A model generated the notes under the pieces. That model was given only the letters and a program-made list of their open reading frames with translations. It was not told the DNA's origin and did no database searches. From positions 186,001 through 250,000 of the forward strand of contig JAHBZB010000001.1 of the NCBI GenBank assembly GCA_019635635.1: DNA of 64,000 bases. The letters run 5' to 3'. The DNA comes from Xanthobacteraceae bacterium (GTDB lineage: Bacteria; Pseudomonadota; Alphaproteobacteria; Rhizobiales; Xanthobacteraceae). The position numbers and the translations under genes were made by a program. This document shows positions 8,810 to 19,129 of this stretch, in pieces (within the stretch, counting starts at the first letter, position 1; the number at the start of each line of letters is the position of its first letter).

Positions 8810-9670
8810 TTAGAGCGCGTCTTCGCGCGCCTTCATGCGATACGGATGCGCCGGATAGACACCGAGAATCCGCAATTCCTCCGAAAAGAATTCCAGTTCC
8901 TCGAGCGCGAAGCGCAAGCCCCGATCGTCGGGGTGACCTTCGACGTCGGCATAAAACTGCGTTGCTACAAAATTGCCGTCGATCTGATACGACTCGAGCT
9001 TCGTCATGTTAACGCCGTTGGTCGCAAAGCCGCCGAGCGCCTTGTAGAGCGCGGCGGGAACGTTCCGCACCTTGAAGACGAAGGTGGTCACGATCAGGCC
9101 ATCGCCCTGCTTCGCCCAGGCGGGCTCGTTCTGGAGAATGATGAAGCGCGTGGTGTTGTGATCTTCGTCCTCCACATTCTCGCGAAGAATATCGAGGCCG
9201 TAGATTTCGGCCGCCAGCCGTGAGGCGATCGCCGCCCGCTCCGGGTCGTTCGCTTCGGCGATCTGCCGCGCGGAGCCCGCAGTGTCGGCGCCGATCACTG
9301 CAGTCAACCCAAGTTCGCGGATCACGTTGCGGCATTGGCCGAGTGCCATGACATGGCTCTGCACCGTCTTCACGGTGTCGAGCGAAGCACCTCGCGGCGC
9401 CATCAACTGATGCGACAGCGGCAGGAAGAACTCGCCTACGATCTCGAGCCCGGAAGTCGGCATCAGATGATGAATGTCGGCAACCCGGCCCGCGACCGAA
9501 TTTTCGATCGGAATCATCGCGAGATCGGCCTCGCCGTTCGAGACCGCGGCGAACGCGTCCTCGAAGGTCGGACACGGCACCGGCTCATAGTCCGGAAAGC
9601 GCTCGCGGCAGGCGATGTGTGAATTCGCGCCGGGCTCGCCCTGAAAGACGATGGTTCGTTTCGTTGCCAT
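8810..9670 (-). CDS. pheA: Prephenate dehydratase
   Basis: Converts prephenate to phenylpyruvate in phenylalanine synthesis. This is a stand-alone dehydratase (286 residues) without the chorismate mutase domain of enteric PheA. The N-terminus IVFQGEPGANSHIA and the catalytic HNTTRFIIL segment (about 170-178) are clear. A C-terminal ACT domain with KLESYQIDGNF is the phenylalanine-sensing part, so feedback inhibition is expected. It starts one base after the kdsB stop, implying co-transcription. Confidence 0.95.
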   Translation of the reverse strand: MATKRTIVFQGEPGANSHIACRERFPDYEPVPCPTFEDAFAAVSNGEADLAMIPIENSVAGRVADIHHLMPTSGLEIVGEFFLPLSHQLMAPRGASLDTVKTVQSHVMALGQCRNVIRELGLTAVIGADTAGSARQIAEANDPERAAIASRLAAEIYGLDILRENVEDEDHNTTRFIILQNEPAWAKQGDGLIVTTFVFKVRNVPAALYKALGGFATNGVNMTKLESYQIDGNFVATQFYADVEGHPDDRGLRFALEELEFFSEELRILGVYPAHPYRMKAREDAL

Positions 9671-9671
9671 G

Positions 9672-10439
9672 TCAGGAGTTTCTCAGCTTCTCCGCGAGCA
9701 ATGCGCGGGCCTTTTCGAGATCGGCGGGAGTATCGACACCAAGCGGGAGCGCGTCAACGATCGCGACATCGATGCGCATGCCGGCTTCCAGCGCGCGAAG
9801 CTGCTCGAGCTTCTCGCGTTTTTCGAGTGTCGCCTGCGGCAGCTTCACGAAGCGCTCGAGTGCCGCGCGGCGATACGCATAGATGCCGATGTGATGGTAG
9901 AGCGGACCGTCGCCATGCGGCGCGGTGGCGCGCGTGAAATAAAGCGCGCGTAACCGGTCCGGACCCACCGGCGTGCCGACGATTTTGACGACATTCGGAT
10001 TGGTCTTTTCCTCCGCGTCGGTGATTTCGACGCCGAGCGTCGCAATGTCGACGGCGAGGTCTGCGAGCGGCGCCACCACGCGGCGGATCGAGTCCGGCTC
10101 GATGGTCGGCAGATCGCCTTGCAGATTGACCACGATGGAAATTTCAGCGGCGGCATCGGCCTTGCCGAGCGCCTCGAAGATGCGATCGGAGCCGGTCTGG
10201 TGATCGGCGCGGGTCATGATCGCGCGGCCGCCCGCTGCCTCGACCGCGGCACGGATGCCTTCATCGTCGGTCGCGACCGCGGAAATCCCGATCCCGGCCT
10301 CGCGCGCGCGGTCCAGCACATGGAGAATCATCGGTTTGCCGTGGATGTCGGCGAGCGGCTTGCCCGGCAAGCGGGTCGCCTGCATCCGTGCCGGAATCAG
10401 CACGATCAGGTCGGTACGGAGCGCGCCTTCTAGAGCCAT
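9672..10439 (-). CDS. kdsB: 3-deoxy-manno-octulosonate cytidylyltransferase
   Basis: Makes CMP-Kdo for lipid A/LPS core synthesis. The 255 residues start [19 protein letters not shown] and show the nucleotide-binding [16 protein letters not shown] motif and the [11 protein letters not shown] segment with the metal-binding Asp. The open frame extends about 300 codons further upstream, but that part is the antisense of cycM, so I start at 10439. Upstream gene of the kdsB-pheA pair and divergent from cycM. Confidence 0.95.
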   Translation of the reverse strand: MALEGALRTDLIVLIPARMQATRLPGKPLADIHGKPMILHVLDRAREAGIGISAVATDDEGIRAAVEAAGGRAIMTRADHQTGSDRIFEALGKADAAAEISIVVNLQGDLPTIEPDSIRRVVAPLADLAVDIATLGVEITDAEEKTNPNVVKIVGTPVGPDRLRALYFTRATAPHGDGPLYHHIGIYAYRRAALERFVKLPQATLEKREKLEQLRALEAGMRIDVAIVDALPLGVDTPADLEKARALLAEKLRNS

Positions 10440-10516
10440 GAAACACCCGGAAAAACTGCTATTTTCTGCAACTTTCGCGGCGGCAGAAGGTAGCAGCGGC
10501 GGCCGGGTTATACGGG

Positions 10517-10534
10517 TTGCCTCTATTGAGGCAA
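10517..10534. promoter_or_regulatory. Inverted repeat in the kdsB/cycM divergent promoter region
   Basis: A perfect 7-bp inverted repeat, TTGCCTC-tatt-GAGGCAA, lies in the 171-bp gap between the divergent kdsB and cycM starts. It could be an operator or a 5'-UTR hairpin. No known regulator is assigned. Confidence 0.35.
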
Positions 10535-10610
10535 AGCGATACGTCTGGCCCTGATTAATGGGGCCTGGCCGCCGGGACGCCGGCGGCAAAACATTCGGAA
10601 TCGCTGGCCG

Positions 10611-11342
10611 ATGGACAGCTTTGAACTCAATAAAGTCATGGGTGCCATCCTCGGCACCCTTCTCTTCACCCTCGCACTGAACATCGTCTCCGGCGGGATC
10701 TTCGCGTCCCACGCGCCGCACAAGGCGGGCTACGAGATCGTGGCGAAGGACGACAAGGGCGGCCAGCAGCAGGCCGCGGTCGAGCCGCAGATTCCGCTCG
10801 AGAACCTGCTCAACGAGGCGAACCCCGAAAAGGGCGCGTCGATCGCGCGCCAGTGCGTCGCCTGCCACGACTTCACCAAGGGCGGCCCGAACAAGGTGGG
10901 TCCGAATCTCTATGGCGTCGTGAACCGTGATTCCGCGAGCCACGAAGGCTTCAATTATTCGAACGCCATGAAGGCCAAGAAAGCCAAGTGGACGTTTGAG
11001 GCGATCGACAAGTTCCTCGAAAACCCGAGCAAGGTCGTGCCGGGCACTTCGATGACCTTCCTGGGCCTGCGCAAGGCAACCGACCGCGCTGCTGTCATCG
11101 CCTATCTGAACAAGCAGGCCGACGCGCCCGCACCGCTGCCCAAGCCCGTCGCCGTGAATGCCACGCCCGACGCGCAGAAAAAGGACGGCGACAAGAAGGA
11201 CGCGGAAAAGAAGGACGCGCCCAAGCAGAAGGACGCCGAGAAGAAGGACGCTCCTGCTCCGGCCGAGAAAAAAGAAATGCCGGCGGAAAAGAAGGACGCG
11301 CCCGCTCCGGCCGAGAAGAAAGACGCGCCGGCCAAGCAATAA
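10611..11342 (+). CDS. cycM: Membrane-anchored c-type cytochrome (CycM-like)
   Basis: A 243-residue class I cytochrome c. An uncleaved signal anchor (about 8-30) holds it to the membrane, with the haem domain in the periplasm: CVACH gives C82, C85 and H86, and the likely distal ligand is M148 in PGTSMTFLG. CycM-type cytochromes carry electrons from the bc1 complex to aa3 oxidase in rhizobia. After the haem domain comes a tail (about 188-243) of nearly pure K, D, A, P and E built from [13 protein letters not shown] repeats. Divergent from kdsB, a conserved neighbourhood. Confidence 0.9.
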   Translation: MDSFELNKVMGAILGTLLFTLALNIVSGGIFASHAPHKAGYEIVAKDDKGGQQQAAVEPQIPLENLLNEANPEKGASIARQCVACHDFTKGGPNKVGPNLYGVVNRDSASHEGFNYSNAMKAKKAKWTFEAIDKFLENPSKVVPGTSMTFLGLRKATDRAAVIAYLNKQADAPAPLPKPVAVNATPDAQKKDGDKKDAEKKDAPKQKDAEKKDAPAPAEKKEMPAEKKDAPAPAEKKDAPAKQ

Positions 11343-11353
11343 GGCCGGTTTTT
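11328..11353 (+). terminator. Likely intrinsic terminator of cycM
   Basis: CCGGCC, nine bases, GGCCGG, followed by TTTTT. The left arm overlaps the last codons of cycM. Short stem, so moderate confidence. Confidence 0.5.
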
Positions 11354-11462
11354 CCTCAAATCATCGCGAGATCGCAGGTGCGCTTTGGCGCGCCCGCGCA
11401 AAACGGTCATAATCACCCCCGAAATTGACCCCGCACCGGCGGGGGTTCGACGGAGGTAATTT

Positions 11463-13313
11463 GTGACGCCGAATCTTTTGCGAACGCTGTTTCTCGCGCT
11501 GCTGGTTTTCTCTTCCGCCTCGCCGGTCCCCGCCCAGCAAGAAGCCCAGTGGCGACATGCGCTGTCGTTGATGGGCGACGTCAAATATCCGGCGGACTTC
11601 AAGCGGTTCGATTACGTCAATCCGAACGCGCCGAAAGGCGGGTTGTTGCGGCTCGGCGAAAACGGCACCTTCGATAGCTTCAATCACATCATTCCGCGCG
11701 GCAGCGCGGCGGCTGGCGTCGGCGGGCTCTACGACACGCTGATGACCGGCTCGCTCGATGAAGTCGCGACCGAATACGGGCTGATCGCGGAATCGGTCCG
11801 CTATCCGGCCGACTACTCCTCGGTGACCTACCGGCTGCGCGCGAATGCACGCTGGCACGACGGCAAGCCGATCACGCCCGAGGATGTGATCTGGACGTTT
11901 CAGGTGCTGAAAGAGCACAGCCCGACGCAGCGCTTTTACTATCGTCACGTCGTCAAGGCCGAGAAGACCGGCGATCGCGACGTGACCTTCACCTTCGACC
12001 AGCCGGGCAACCGCGAGCTGCCGCAGATCGTCGGGCAGATCGCGCCGCTGCCGAAGCACTGGTGGACCGGCAAGGACGCGCAAGGCAACGAGCGCAATAT
12101 TGCGAACGGTACGCTCGAGCCGCCGCTCGGTTCAGCCGCCTACAAAATCAAGAGCTTCATTCCGGGCCGCACCATCAGCTACGAGCGCGTAAAGGATTAC
12201 TGGGGCGCGTCGCTGCCGGTGAACGTCGGCAAAAACAACTTTGACGAAATCCGCTACGAATATTACCGCGACGACAATGCCGAACTGATCGGCTTCAAGG
12301 CCGACGACTTCGACTTCCGGGTCGAGAACGTCGCGAAAAACTGGGCTACCGCATACGACGTGCCGGCGGTTCAGGAAAAGCGCCTGCTGCTCGAAACCTT
12401 CCCCGAGCGCGCGAGCGGCGTGATGCAGGGCTTCATTCTCAATCTGCGCCGCGACAAGTTCAAAGACCCGAAGGTGCGGCAAGCGCTGAACTATGCGCTC
12501 AACTTCGAGGACATGAACAAGACGCTGTTCTTCGGGCAATACGAGCGGATCGCGTCCTATTTCAGCGGCACCGAACTTTCCTTCAAGGGCCTGCCGCAGG
12601 GCAAGGAACTCGAGATTCTCGAAACCGTGCGGGATAAAATACCGCCGGAAGTTTTCACCACCGAATACAAGAACCCGGTTTTCGATTCCGTCGAATCGCG
12701 CCGCACGAATTTGCTTATGGCGGCGAAGCTGTTTCGCGAAGCGGGCTACGCGGTCAAGGAAGGCCGTCTGGTCAACACCAAGACCGGCGAGCCGCTTTCG
12801 ATCGAGTTCCTGATCGCGAATCCGACCTTCGAGCGCGTGGTGCTGTTCTATGTCGAAGACCTGAAACGGCTCGGCGTGCAGTTCACGATCCGCCAGATCG
12901 ACGCTTCGCAGTACCAGAACCGCGTCCGCACGCGCGACTTCGATGCGATCGTCGCGGGCTGGGGCCAGTCGCTCTCGCCGGGCAACGAGCAACTCGACTA
13001 TTTCGGTTCGGAAGCCGCCGACCGGCAGGGTTCGCGCAACTATGCCGGCATCAAGAACGAAGCGGTCGACGCGCTGATCAAGCGGATCATCTTCGCGAAA
13101 GACCGCGAGGAACTGATCGCGGCCACGCATGCGATGGATCGCGTGCTGATGTGGAATCACTACGTGGTGCCGATGTGGACCATCAGCGTGACCCGCATCG
13201 CGCGCTGGGACCGTTTCGGCAAGCCCGACAAACTGCCGAAATATTCGATCGGTTTCCCCGACATCTGGTGGTTTGACAAGGACCGCGCGGCGAAAACCGG
13301 AACGCAGAAGTGA
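11463..13313 (+). CDS. yejA: Peptide ABC transporter substrate-binding protein (YejA-like, first copy)
   Basis: Family 5 extracellular solute-binding protein, 616 residues, with a Sec-type signal peptide (LLRTLFLALLVFSSASPVPAQ). The YejA/microcin-C-receptor feature GDVKYPADFKRFDYVNPNAPKGG begins at about residue 38. It should capture oligopeptides in the periplasm for the YejBEF permease encoded downstream. The start is a GTG 8 bp after GGAGG. It overlaps the next gene by 4 bp (GTGA). Identification rests on family motifs and the complete operon. Confidence 0.9.
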   Translation: MTPNLLRTLFLALLVFSSASPVPAQQEAQWRHALSLMGDVKYPADFKRFDYVNPNAPKGGLLRLGENGTFDSFNHIIPRGSAAAGVGGLYDTLMTGSLDEVATEYGLIAESVRYPADYSSVTYRLRANARWHDGKPITPEDVIWTFQVLKEHSPTQRFYYRHVVKAEKTGDRDVTFTFDQPGNRELPQIVGQIAPLPKHWWTGKDAQGNERNIANGTLEPPLGSAAYKIKSFIPGRTISYERVKDYWGASLPVNVGKNNFDEIRYEYYRDDNAELIGFKADDFDFRVENVAKNWATAYDVPAVQEKRLLLETFPERASGVMQGFILNLRRDKFKDPKVRQALNYALNFEDMNKTLFFGQYERIASYFSGTELSFKGLPQGKELEILETVRDKIPPEVFTTEYKNPVFDSVESRRTNLLMAAKLFREAGYAVKEGRLVNTKTGEPLSIEFLIANPTFERVVLFYVEDLKRLGVQFTIRQIDASQYQNRVRTRDFDAIVAGWGQSLSPGNEQLDYFGSEAADRQGSRNYAGIKNEAVDALIKRIIFAKDREELIAATHAMDRVLMWNHYVVPMWTISVTRIARWDRFGKPDKLPKYSIGFPDIWWFDKDRAAKTGTQK

Positions 13314-15154
13314 GGCACACGCCGCGGCTGTCGCGCCGCACCGTCATCGCGCTCGGGGCCGCAGCCGGTGTCTCCGCCGCGCTCCCCTTGCGCGCGCAGA
13401 ACGCGGCCGCCGAGCGTCACGGCATGTCGTCGTTCGGCGACCTGAAATATCCGGCGAACTTCCCGCACTTCGATTATGTCAATCCGGAAGCGCCGAAGGG
13501 CGGCGCGTTCTCGCAGCTCGGTTCTTCCGGCCAGGTGAACCAGAACCTCGAAACCTTCAACACGCTCAATATCTATTCGCAGAAGAACGACGGCGCGCTC
13601 GGCATGGAGCTAACGTTCGCGTCGCTGATGGTGCGCGCACTCGACGAGCCCGATGCGATGTATGGCCTTGCCGCAAGTTCGGTTTCGTTCTCCGAAGACG
13701 GCCTCGTGTGCCGCTTTCGGATTCGTCCGGAAGCGCGCTTTCACGACGGCACGAAACTGACCGCGCACGACTCGGCCTGGACGATCACGACGCTGAAGAC
13801 GATCGGGCATAATATCCTTCGTCAGTTGCTGACCGATGTCGATGCCGTAGAGGCCGAAAGCGACGACATGCTCGTCGTCCATTTCGTCAAAGGCCGAGGG
13901 CGCGAAATTCCGCTGATCGTCGCGGGCCTCCCGGTGCTTTCCAAGAAATACTACGAAGGCAGGAATTTCGAGGAAGCGACCCTGAACCCGCCGCTCGGCT
14001 CCGGCCCTTACCGTGTCGGCAAGCTCGAGCCGGGGCGTTTCATCGAGTACGACCGCGTTGCGAACTGGTGGGGCGAGAAACTCAACGTCTGCCGCGGCCA
14101 AAACAACTTCGATAACCTGCGTTACGAATTCTATCGCGACCGCGACGTCGGCTTTCAGGGCTTCACTGCGCGCAACTATCTTTTCCGCGAAGAATTTACC
14201 TCGCGCATCTGGGCCACGAATTACGACTTTCCCGCCGTGCGCGACGGCCGCGTGAAGAAGGAAGTCCTGCCTGACCAGACGCCTTCCGGTGCGCAGGGCT
14301 GGTTCATCAATACGCGGCGCGAGAAATTTTCCGACAAGCGGGTGCGCGAGGCGCTCGGCCTCACCATGGATTTTCCATGGATGAACAAGAACCTGATGTA
14401 CGGCTCCTACGACCGCACCACGTCCTATTTCCAGAACTCGGACATGGCGGCGACCGGCAAGCCTTCGCGGGAGGAAGTTGCGCTCTTGGAGCCGTTTCGC
14501 GGCAAGGTGGACGAAGCGGTGTTCGGCGATGCCTATGTGCCGCCGCAGGCGGACGGCTCCGGTCAGGACCGCACGCTCCTGCGCCGCGCCGCCACGCTTC
14601 TTCGCGAGGCGGGTTGCGAGGTCAAGGACGGCAGGCGCGTGACGCCCAAGGGCGAGCCGATCACGATCGAGTTTCTCATCAACACGGTTACCTTCGAGCC
14701 GCATCACAGCGCGGTCATTTCCAACCTGCGCCGTCTCGGCATCGAAGCGAATATGCGCGTGGTCGATCCCGCGCAATTTCAGCTCAGGCTGCAGACCTTC
14801 GATTTCGACATCACCGTGCAGCGCTTCTCGACGAGTTCGACGCCGGGCGAATCGCTTCGCACTTATTTCTCTTCGGCTGCCGCGAAGCTGACCGGATCGC
14901 GCAATCTCTCCGGCATCTCCGACCCGGTGGTGGACGCGCTGATCGAAAAGATCGTGGCCGCGCAATCGCGCGACGAGCTCACCTTCGCCTGCCGCGCGCT
15001 CGACCGCGTGTTGCGCGTCGGGCACTACTGGATTCCACAGTGGAATAAAGCGTCGCACTGGATCGCCTTTTGGGACGTGTTCGCACACCCCAAGGAAAAG
15101 CCGCGTTACGGGCGGGCGATCCCCGAGACATGGTGGCGCGCCAAGGCCGATTGA
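13310..15154 (+). CDS. Peptide ABC transporter substrate-binding protein (YejA-like, second copy)
   Basis: A paralogue of the preceding gene, 614 residues, again opening with GDLKYPANFPHFDYVNPEAPKGG. It differs in export route: the N-terminus LSRRTVIALGAAAGVSAALP is a twin-arginine signal, whereas copy one has a plain Sec signal. GTG start overlapping the previous stop codon implies translational coupling. Tandem duplication followed by divergence would give the transporter two ligand specificities; this is inference. Both copies look full length. Confidence 0.9.
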   Translation: MRHTPRLSRRTVIALGAAAGVSAALPLRAQNAAAERHGMSSFGDLKYPANFPHFDYVNPEAPKGGAFSQLGSSGQVNQNLETFNTLNIYSQKNDGALGMELTFASLMVRALDEPDAMYGLAASSVSFSEDGLVCRFRIRPEARFHDGTKLTAHDSAWTITTLKTIGHNILRQLLTDVDAVEAESDDMLVVHFVKGRGREIPLIVAGLPVLSKKYYEGRNFEEATLNPPLGSGPYRVGKLEPGRFIEYDRVANWWGEKLNVCRGQNNFDNLRYEFYRDRDVGFQGFTARNYLFREEFTSRIWATNYDFPAVRDGRVKKEVLPDQTPSGAQGWFINTRREKFSDKRVREALGLTMDFPWMNKNLMYGSYDRTTSYFQNSDMAATGKPSREEVALLEPFRGKVDEAVFGDAYVPPQADGSGQDRTLLRRAATLLREAGCEVKDGRRVTPKGEPITIEFLINTVTFEPHHSAVISNLRRLGIEANMRVVDPAQFQLRLQTFDFDITVQRFSTSSTPGESLRTYFSSAAAKLTGSRNLSGISDPVVDALIEKIVAAQSRDELTFACRALDRVLRVGHYWIPQWNKASHWIAFWDVFAHPKEKPRYGRAIPETWWRAKAD

Positions 15155-15207
15155 CCGGGCGTAAGAAGCCGCGCAGTTTGTAAACATCCATTGCCGCAGA
15201 GGCCTGC

Positions 15208-16335
15208 ATGCTCGCCTATATCGTTCGCCGGCTGCTTCTCATCATTCCGACCATCCTCGGGATCATGCTGGTCTCGTTTCTGGTGATCCAGTTCGCGCCC
15301 GGCGGGCCGGTCGAACAGGCGATCGCGCAACTGACCGGCGCTGACGTTTCCACCTCCGACCGGCTCAACCGGGGCGGCAGCGAAATCTACCGGCAGAACA
15401 ACCCAAGCAGTTCCGGTTTAGACGCCTCGACTTCGCGTTACCGCGGCGCGCAGGGTCTGGACCCGCAGATCATCAAGGACCTCGAAAAGCAGTTCGGCTT
15501 CGACAAGCCCGCACATGAGCGTTTCCTGCTCCTGATATGGAACTATGCGCGGTTCGATTTCGGCAAAAGCTATTTCCACGACGCGCGCGTGCTCGACCTG
15601 ATCATCCAGAAAATGCCGGTGTCGATCTCGCTCGGGCTGTGGCTGACGCTGCTGACCTATCTCATCTCGATTCCGCTCGGCATCGCAAAGGCGGTGCGCG
15701 ACGGCTCGCGCTTCGACGCCTGGACCTCGGCGATCGTGATCGTCGGCTATGCGATTCCAGCCTTCATGTTCGCGATCTTCCTGATCATCGTGTTCGCCGG
15801 CGGCTCGCTGAACCTGCCATGGGGCCTGAACTCCGCCTTCCCGTTGCGCGGGCTGACCTCGCCGAACTGGGACGAACTTTCCTTCTTCGGGAAGATCACC
15901 GACTACTTCTGGCATCTGACGCTGCCGATCCTGTCGATGCTGCTAGGCTCGTTCGCGACCATGACGCTGCTCACGAAAAATTCGTTCCTCGACGAAATCC
16001 GCAAGCAATATGTGACCACCGCGCGCATGAAGGGTTTGTCCGAGCGGCGCGTGCTTTACGGCCATGTGTTCCGCAACGCCATGCTGATCATCATCGCGGG
16101 CTTTCCGGGCGCGTTCATCAGCGCGTTCTTCTCCGGCTCGCTCCTGATCGAACAGATTTTCTCGCTCGACGGACTCGGGCTTCTGGGCTTCGAGGCAGTC
16201 GAGAAGCGCAACTATCCGGTGGTGTTCGCCACACTTTATATCTTCTCGCTGATGGGCCTGATCGTGAATCTGATCTCCGATCTCACCTACACCTGGGTCG
16301 ATCCGCGCATCGACTTCGAGTCGCGCGAGGTCTGA
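15208..16335 (+). CDS. yejB: Peptide ABC transporter permease YejB
   Basis: Inner-membrane permease (375 residues) of the DppB type. The start MLAYIVRRLLLIIPTILGIM is the standard first membrane segment. A long periplasmic loop with the YejB-specific insertion (about 45-100) is followed by the five-helix BPD_transp_1 core. The EAA loop (TARMKGLSERRV, about 270) contacts the ATPase. 53 bp after the second binding-protein gene and 4 bp before yejE. Confidence 0.94.
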   Translation: MLAYIVRRLLLIIPTILGIMLVSFLVIQFAPGGPVEQAIAQLTGADVSTSDRLNRGGSEIYRQNNPSSSGLDASTSRYRGAQGLDPQIIKDLEKQFGFDKPAHERFLLLIWNYARFDFGKSYFHDARVLDLIIQKMPVSISLGLWLTLLTYLISIPLGIAKAVRDGSRFDAWTSAIVIVGYAIPAFMFAIFLIIVFAGGSLNLPWGLNSAFPLRGLTSPNWDELSFFGKITDYFWHLTLPILSMLLGSFATMTLLTKNSFLDEIRKQYVTTARMKGLSERRVLYGHVFRNAMLIIIAGFPGAFISAFFSGSLLIEQIFSLDGLGLLGFEAVEKRNYPVVFATLYIFSLMGLIVNLISDLTYTWVDPRIDFESREV

Positions 16336-16339
16336 TCGC

Positions 16340-17509
16340 ATGAACGAGATCACACAGACCCCGGTGCTCGAGCAGCACAAGGATAATGTCGAGGCCGAAG
16401 CCAAACAGGAACGGCTGTCGCCGATCAATCGCCGCCGTTGGGAAAACTTCAAGCGCCACCGGCGCGGGTATTGGTCGCTCTGGATTTTCGCGATCCTGTT
16501 TGCGATCTCGCTCTGCGCCGAGCTGGTCGCGAACAACAAGCCGTTCCTCGTTTCCTACGAAGGCAAGTGGTACTATCCGATCGTCGAATTCTATCCGGAG
16601 ACGACTTTCGGCGGCGACTTCGAAACCGAAACGAACTACCGCGACCCGGAAGTGCAGCGGCTGATCAAGGAAAAGGGCGGCTACATGCTCTGGCCGCCGA
16701 TCCGCTTCCACTATTCGACGATCAATTACGACGTGCCGACGCCCGCCCCTTCCAAGCCGACCTGGATGTATTCGGAAGCCGAATGCAAACCGGCGGTGGA
16801 GAAGAAGAAGGGCGCGACAAGCTGCGCCGATCTCGACCAGAACTGGCTCGGCACCGATACCGCGGCGCGCGACGTCACCGCGCGCATGATCTACGGCTTC
16901 CGCATCTCCGTGATCTTCGGGCTGACGCTCACGATCTTCTCCTCGATCATCGGCATCGCGGCCGGCGCGGTGCAGGGCTATTTCGGCGGCTGGGTCGATC
17001 TCGCCTTCCAGCGCTTCATCGAAATATGGACTTCGATCCCGACACTCTATGTGCTCCTGATCGTGGCCGCCGTGCTGCCGCAGGGCTTCTTCGTGCTGCT
17101 CGGCATCCTGCTGCTGTTTTCATGGACGTCGCTGGTCGGGGTCGTGCGCGCGGAGTTTCTGCGCACACGCAACTTCGAATACGTGCAGGCCGCGCGCGCG
17201 CTGGGCGTTTCCAACACCGTCCTGATGTATCGCCACATCCTGCCGAACGCGATGGTGGCGACGCTCACCTTCATGCCGTTCATTCTCTCGGGCTCGGTCA
17301 TGACGCTGACCGCGCTCGACTATCTCGGCTATGGGCTTCCGCCCGGCTCGCCTTCGCTCGGCGAGCTTCTCAATCAGGGCCGCAATAACCTGCAAGCGCC
17401 GTGGCTCGGCATCACCGGCTTCTTTACGGTCGCGGTCCTGCTCACCCTTCTCATCTTCATCGGCGAAGCGATCCGCGACGCCTTCGATCCGCGAAAGACC
17501 TTCTCATGA
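16340..17509 (+). CDS. yejE: Peptide ABC transporter permease YejE
   Basis: Partner permease of YejB, 389 residues. NRRRWENFKRHRRGYWSLWIF precedes TM1, then comes the large YejE periplasmic insertion (about 75-165). The core contains the WLGTDTAARDV motif and the EAA loop AARALGVSN at about 289-297. The stop codon overlaps the yejF start (ATGA). Confidence 0.94.
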   Translation: MNEITQTPVLEQHKDNVEAEAKQERLSPINRRRWENFKRHRRGYWSLWIFAILFAISLCAELVANNKPFLVSYEGKWYYPIVEFYPETTFGGDFETETNYRDPEVQRLIKEKGGYMLWPPIRFHYSTINYDVPTPAPSKPTWMYSEAECKPAVEKKKGATSCADLDQNWLGTDTAARDVTARMIYGFRISVIFGLTLTIFSSIIGIAAGAVQGYFGGWVDLAFQRFIEIWTSIPTLYVLLIVAAVLPQGFFVLLGILLLFSWTSLVGVVRAEFLRTRNFEYVQAARALGVSNTVLMYRHILPNAMVATLTFMPFILSGSVMTLTALDYLGYGLPPGSPSLGELLNQGRNNLQAPWLGITGFFTVAVLLTLLIFIGEAIRDAFDPRKTFS

Positions 17510-19128
17510 GCGGCGACGCGCTGTTGCAGATCAAGGACTTCTCGGTCGCCTTCCGGCAGAGCGAGCGTGAAACGCTTGCGGTCGACCGCATCTCCTTCGA
17601 GGTGAAGAAGGGCGAGACGCTCGCCGTGGTCGGCGAATCGGGCTCCGGCAAATCCGTGACCGGGCTTTCGGTGCTGCGGCTGTTGCCGCCGTCGGCGCAT
17701 CATCCGAGCGGCGAAATCCTGTTTCAGGGGCGCGATCTCCTGAAACTTTCCGAGCGGGAAATGCGCGGCGTGCGCGGCAACGACATCACCATGGTGTTTC
17801 AGGAGCCGATGACCTCGCTGAACCCGCTGCACACCATCGGCCAGCAGATCGTCGAAGTGCTCGAAGTCCATCGCGGCATGAGCGGCGACGCGGCGCGCCA
17901 GCGCGTGATCGAACTGCTCACCGAGGTCGGTATCCCCGAGCCCGCCGAGCGGCTCGGCTCCTACCCGCACCAGCTTTCTGGCGGGCAGCGCCAGCGCGTG
18001 ATGATTGCTTTGGCGCTCGCAAACGAGCCCGATCTTTTCATCGCGGATGAGCCGACGACCGCGCTCGACGTCACCGTGCAGGCGCAGATCCTGAAGCTAC
18101 TGAAAGAGCTGCAAGGCCGCCTCGGCATGGCGATGCTGTTCATCACGCACGACCTCAACATCGTGCGCAAGATCGCGGACCGCGTCTGCGTGATGAAGCA
18201 GGGCAAGATCGTCGAGCAGGGCCCGGTCGAGGAAATCTTCAAGAACCCGCAGCACCCTTATACGAAAGCGCTGCTTGCGGCCGAGCCGCGCGTGCAGCCC
18301 GCACCTTCGCAGCCCGACGCACCGACCATGATTTCGACCGAAGACCTCAAGGTCTGGTATCCGATCAAGCGCGGGCTCTTCAAGCGCACGGTCGGCCACA
18401 TCAAGGCGGTCGATGGCGTGACGCTGAGAATCCGCCGCGGCGAGACGCTCGGCGTGGTCGGCGAATCCGGCTCCGGCAAGACGACGCTCGGTCTTGCGCT
18501 CTTGCGGCTCATTTCGAGCGACGGGCCGATCGTGTTCCTCGGCAAGCCGCTGCAAGGCCTGAAATTCAAGGCGATGCGCCCCTTCCGCCGCGACATGCAG
18601 ATCGTGTTTCAGGACCCTTACGGCTCGCTCTCGCCGCGCATGTCGATCACCGACATCGTTTCCGAAGGCTTGCGCGTGCATCAGCCGCAGCTTTCGGCGG
18701 AAGAACGCGACCGCCGCGCGGCGGATGCGCTCAAGGACGTCGGCCTCGATCCGGCGACGCGGCATCGCTACCCGCACGAATTTTCCGGCGGCCAGCGCCA
18801 GCGCATCGCGGTGGCGCGCGCCATGGTGCTGGAGCCTTCGTTCGTGGTGCTGGACGAGCCGACCAGCGCGCTCGACATGCTGGTGCAGTCGCAGATCGTA
18901 GATCTGCTGCGCGACCTGCAAAAGAAGCGCGAACTGACCTATCTCTTCATCAGCCACGACCTGCGCGTGGTCGCGGCCCTCGCAAGCCATGTGATGGTGA
19001 TGAAGGACGGCAGGATCGTCGAGCAGGGCCCAGCGGAGAAGCTCTTCAAAAGCCCGGAGAGCGATTACACCCGCGCGCTGTTCGCCGCAGCCTTCTCGCT
19101 CGAAGCCGCGCAGGACATGGCTTCCTAA
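17506..19128 (+). CDS. yejF: Peptide ABC transporter ATP-binding protein YejF (double ATPase)
   Basis: One 540-residue protein carrying two fused ABC ATPase domains that power YejB/YejE. Each half has a Walker A (GESGSGKS and GESGSGKT), a signature LSGGQRQR / FSGGQRQR and a Walker B ending in DEPTTALD / DEPTSALD. The start is the ATG of [12 protein letters not shown], which overlaps the yejE stop; the frame upstream is antisense-free yejE overlap and not part of the protein. Last gene of the five-gene operon. Confidence 0.95.
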   Translation: MSGDALLQIKDFSVAFRQSERETLAVDRISFEVKKGETLAVVGESGSGKSVTGLSVLRLLPPSAHHPSGEILFQGRDLLKLSEREMRGVRGNDITMVFQEPMTSLNPLHTIGQQIVEVLEVHRGMSGDAARQRVIELLTEVGIPEPAERLGSYPHQLSGGQRQRVMIALALANEPDLFIADEPTTALDVTVQAQILKLLKELQGRLGMAMLFITHDLNIVRKIADRVCVMKQGKIVEQGPVEEIFKNPQHPYTKALLAAEPRVQPAPSQPDAPTMISTEDLKVWYPIKRGLFKRTVGHIKAVDGVTLRIRRGETLGVVGESGSGKTTLGLALLRLISSDGPIVFLGKPLQGLKFKAMRPFRRDMQIVFQDPYGSLSPRMSITDIVSEGLRVHQPQLSAEERDRRAADALKDVGLDPATRHRYPHEFSGGQRQRIAVARAMVLEPSFVVLDEPTSALDMLVQSQIVDLLRDLQKKRELTYLFISHDLRVVAALASHVMVMKDGRIVEQGPAEKLFKSPESDYTRALFAAAFSLEAAQDMAS

Positions 19129-19129
19129 T

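Noticed and set aside
9672-11339. A 555-residue open frame with a hydrophobic repeat-like N-terminus ahead of kdsB
   Set aside because: Everything beyond 10439 is the antisense of cycM; the LLGRVLLF-like repeats mirror the KKDA coding repeats.
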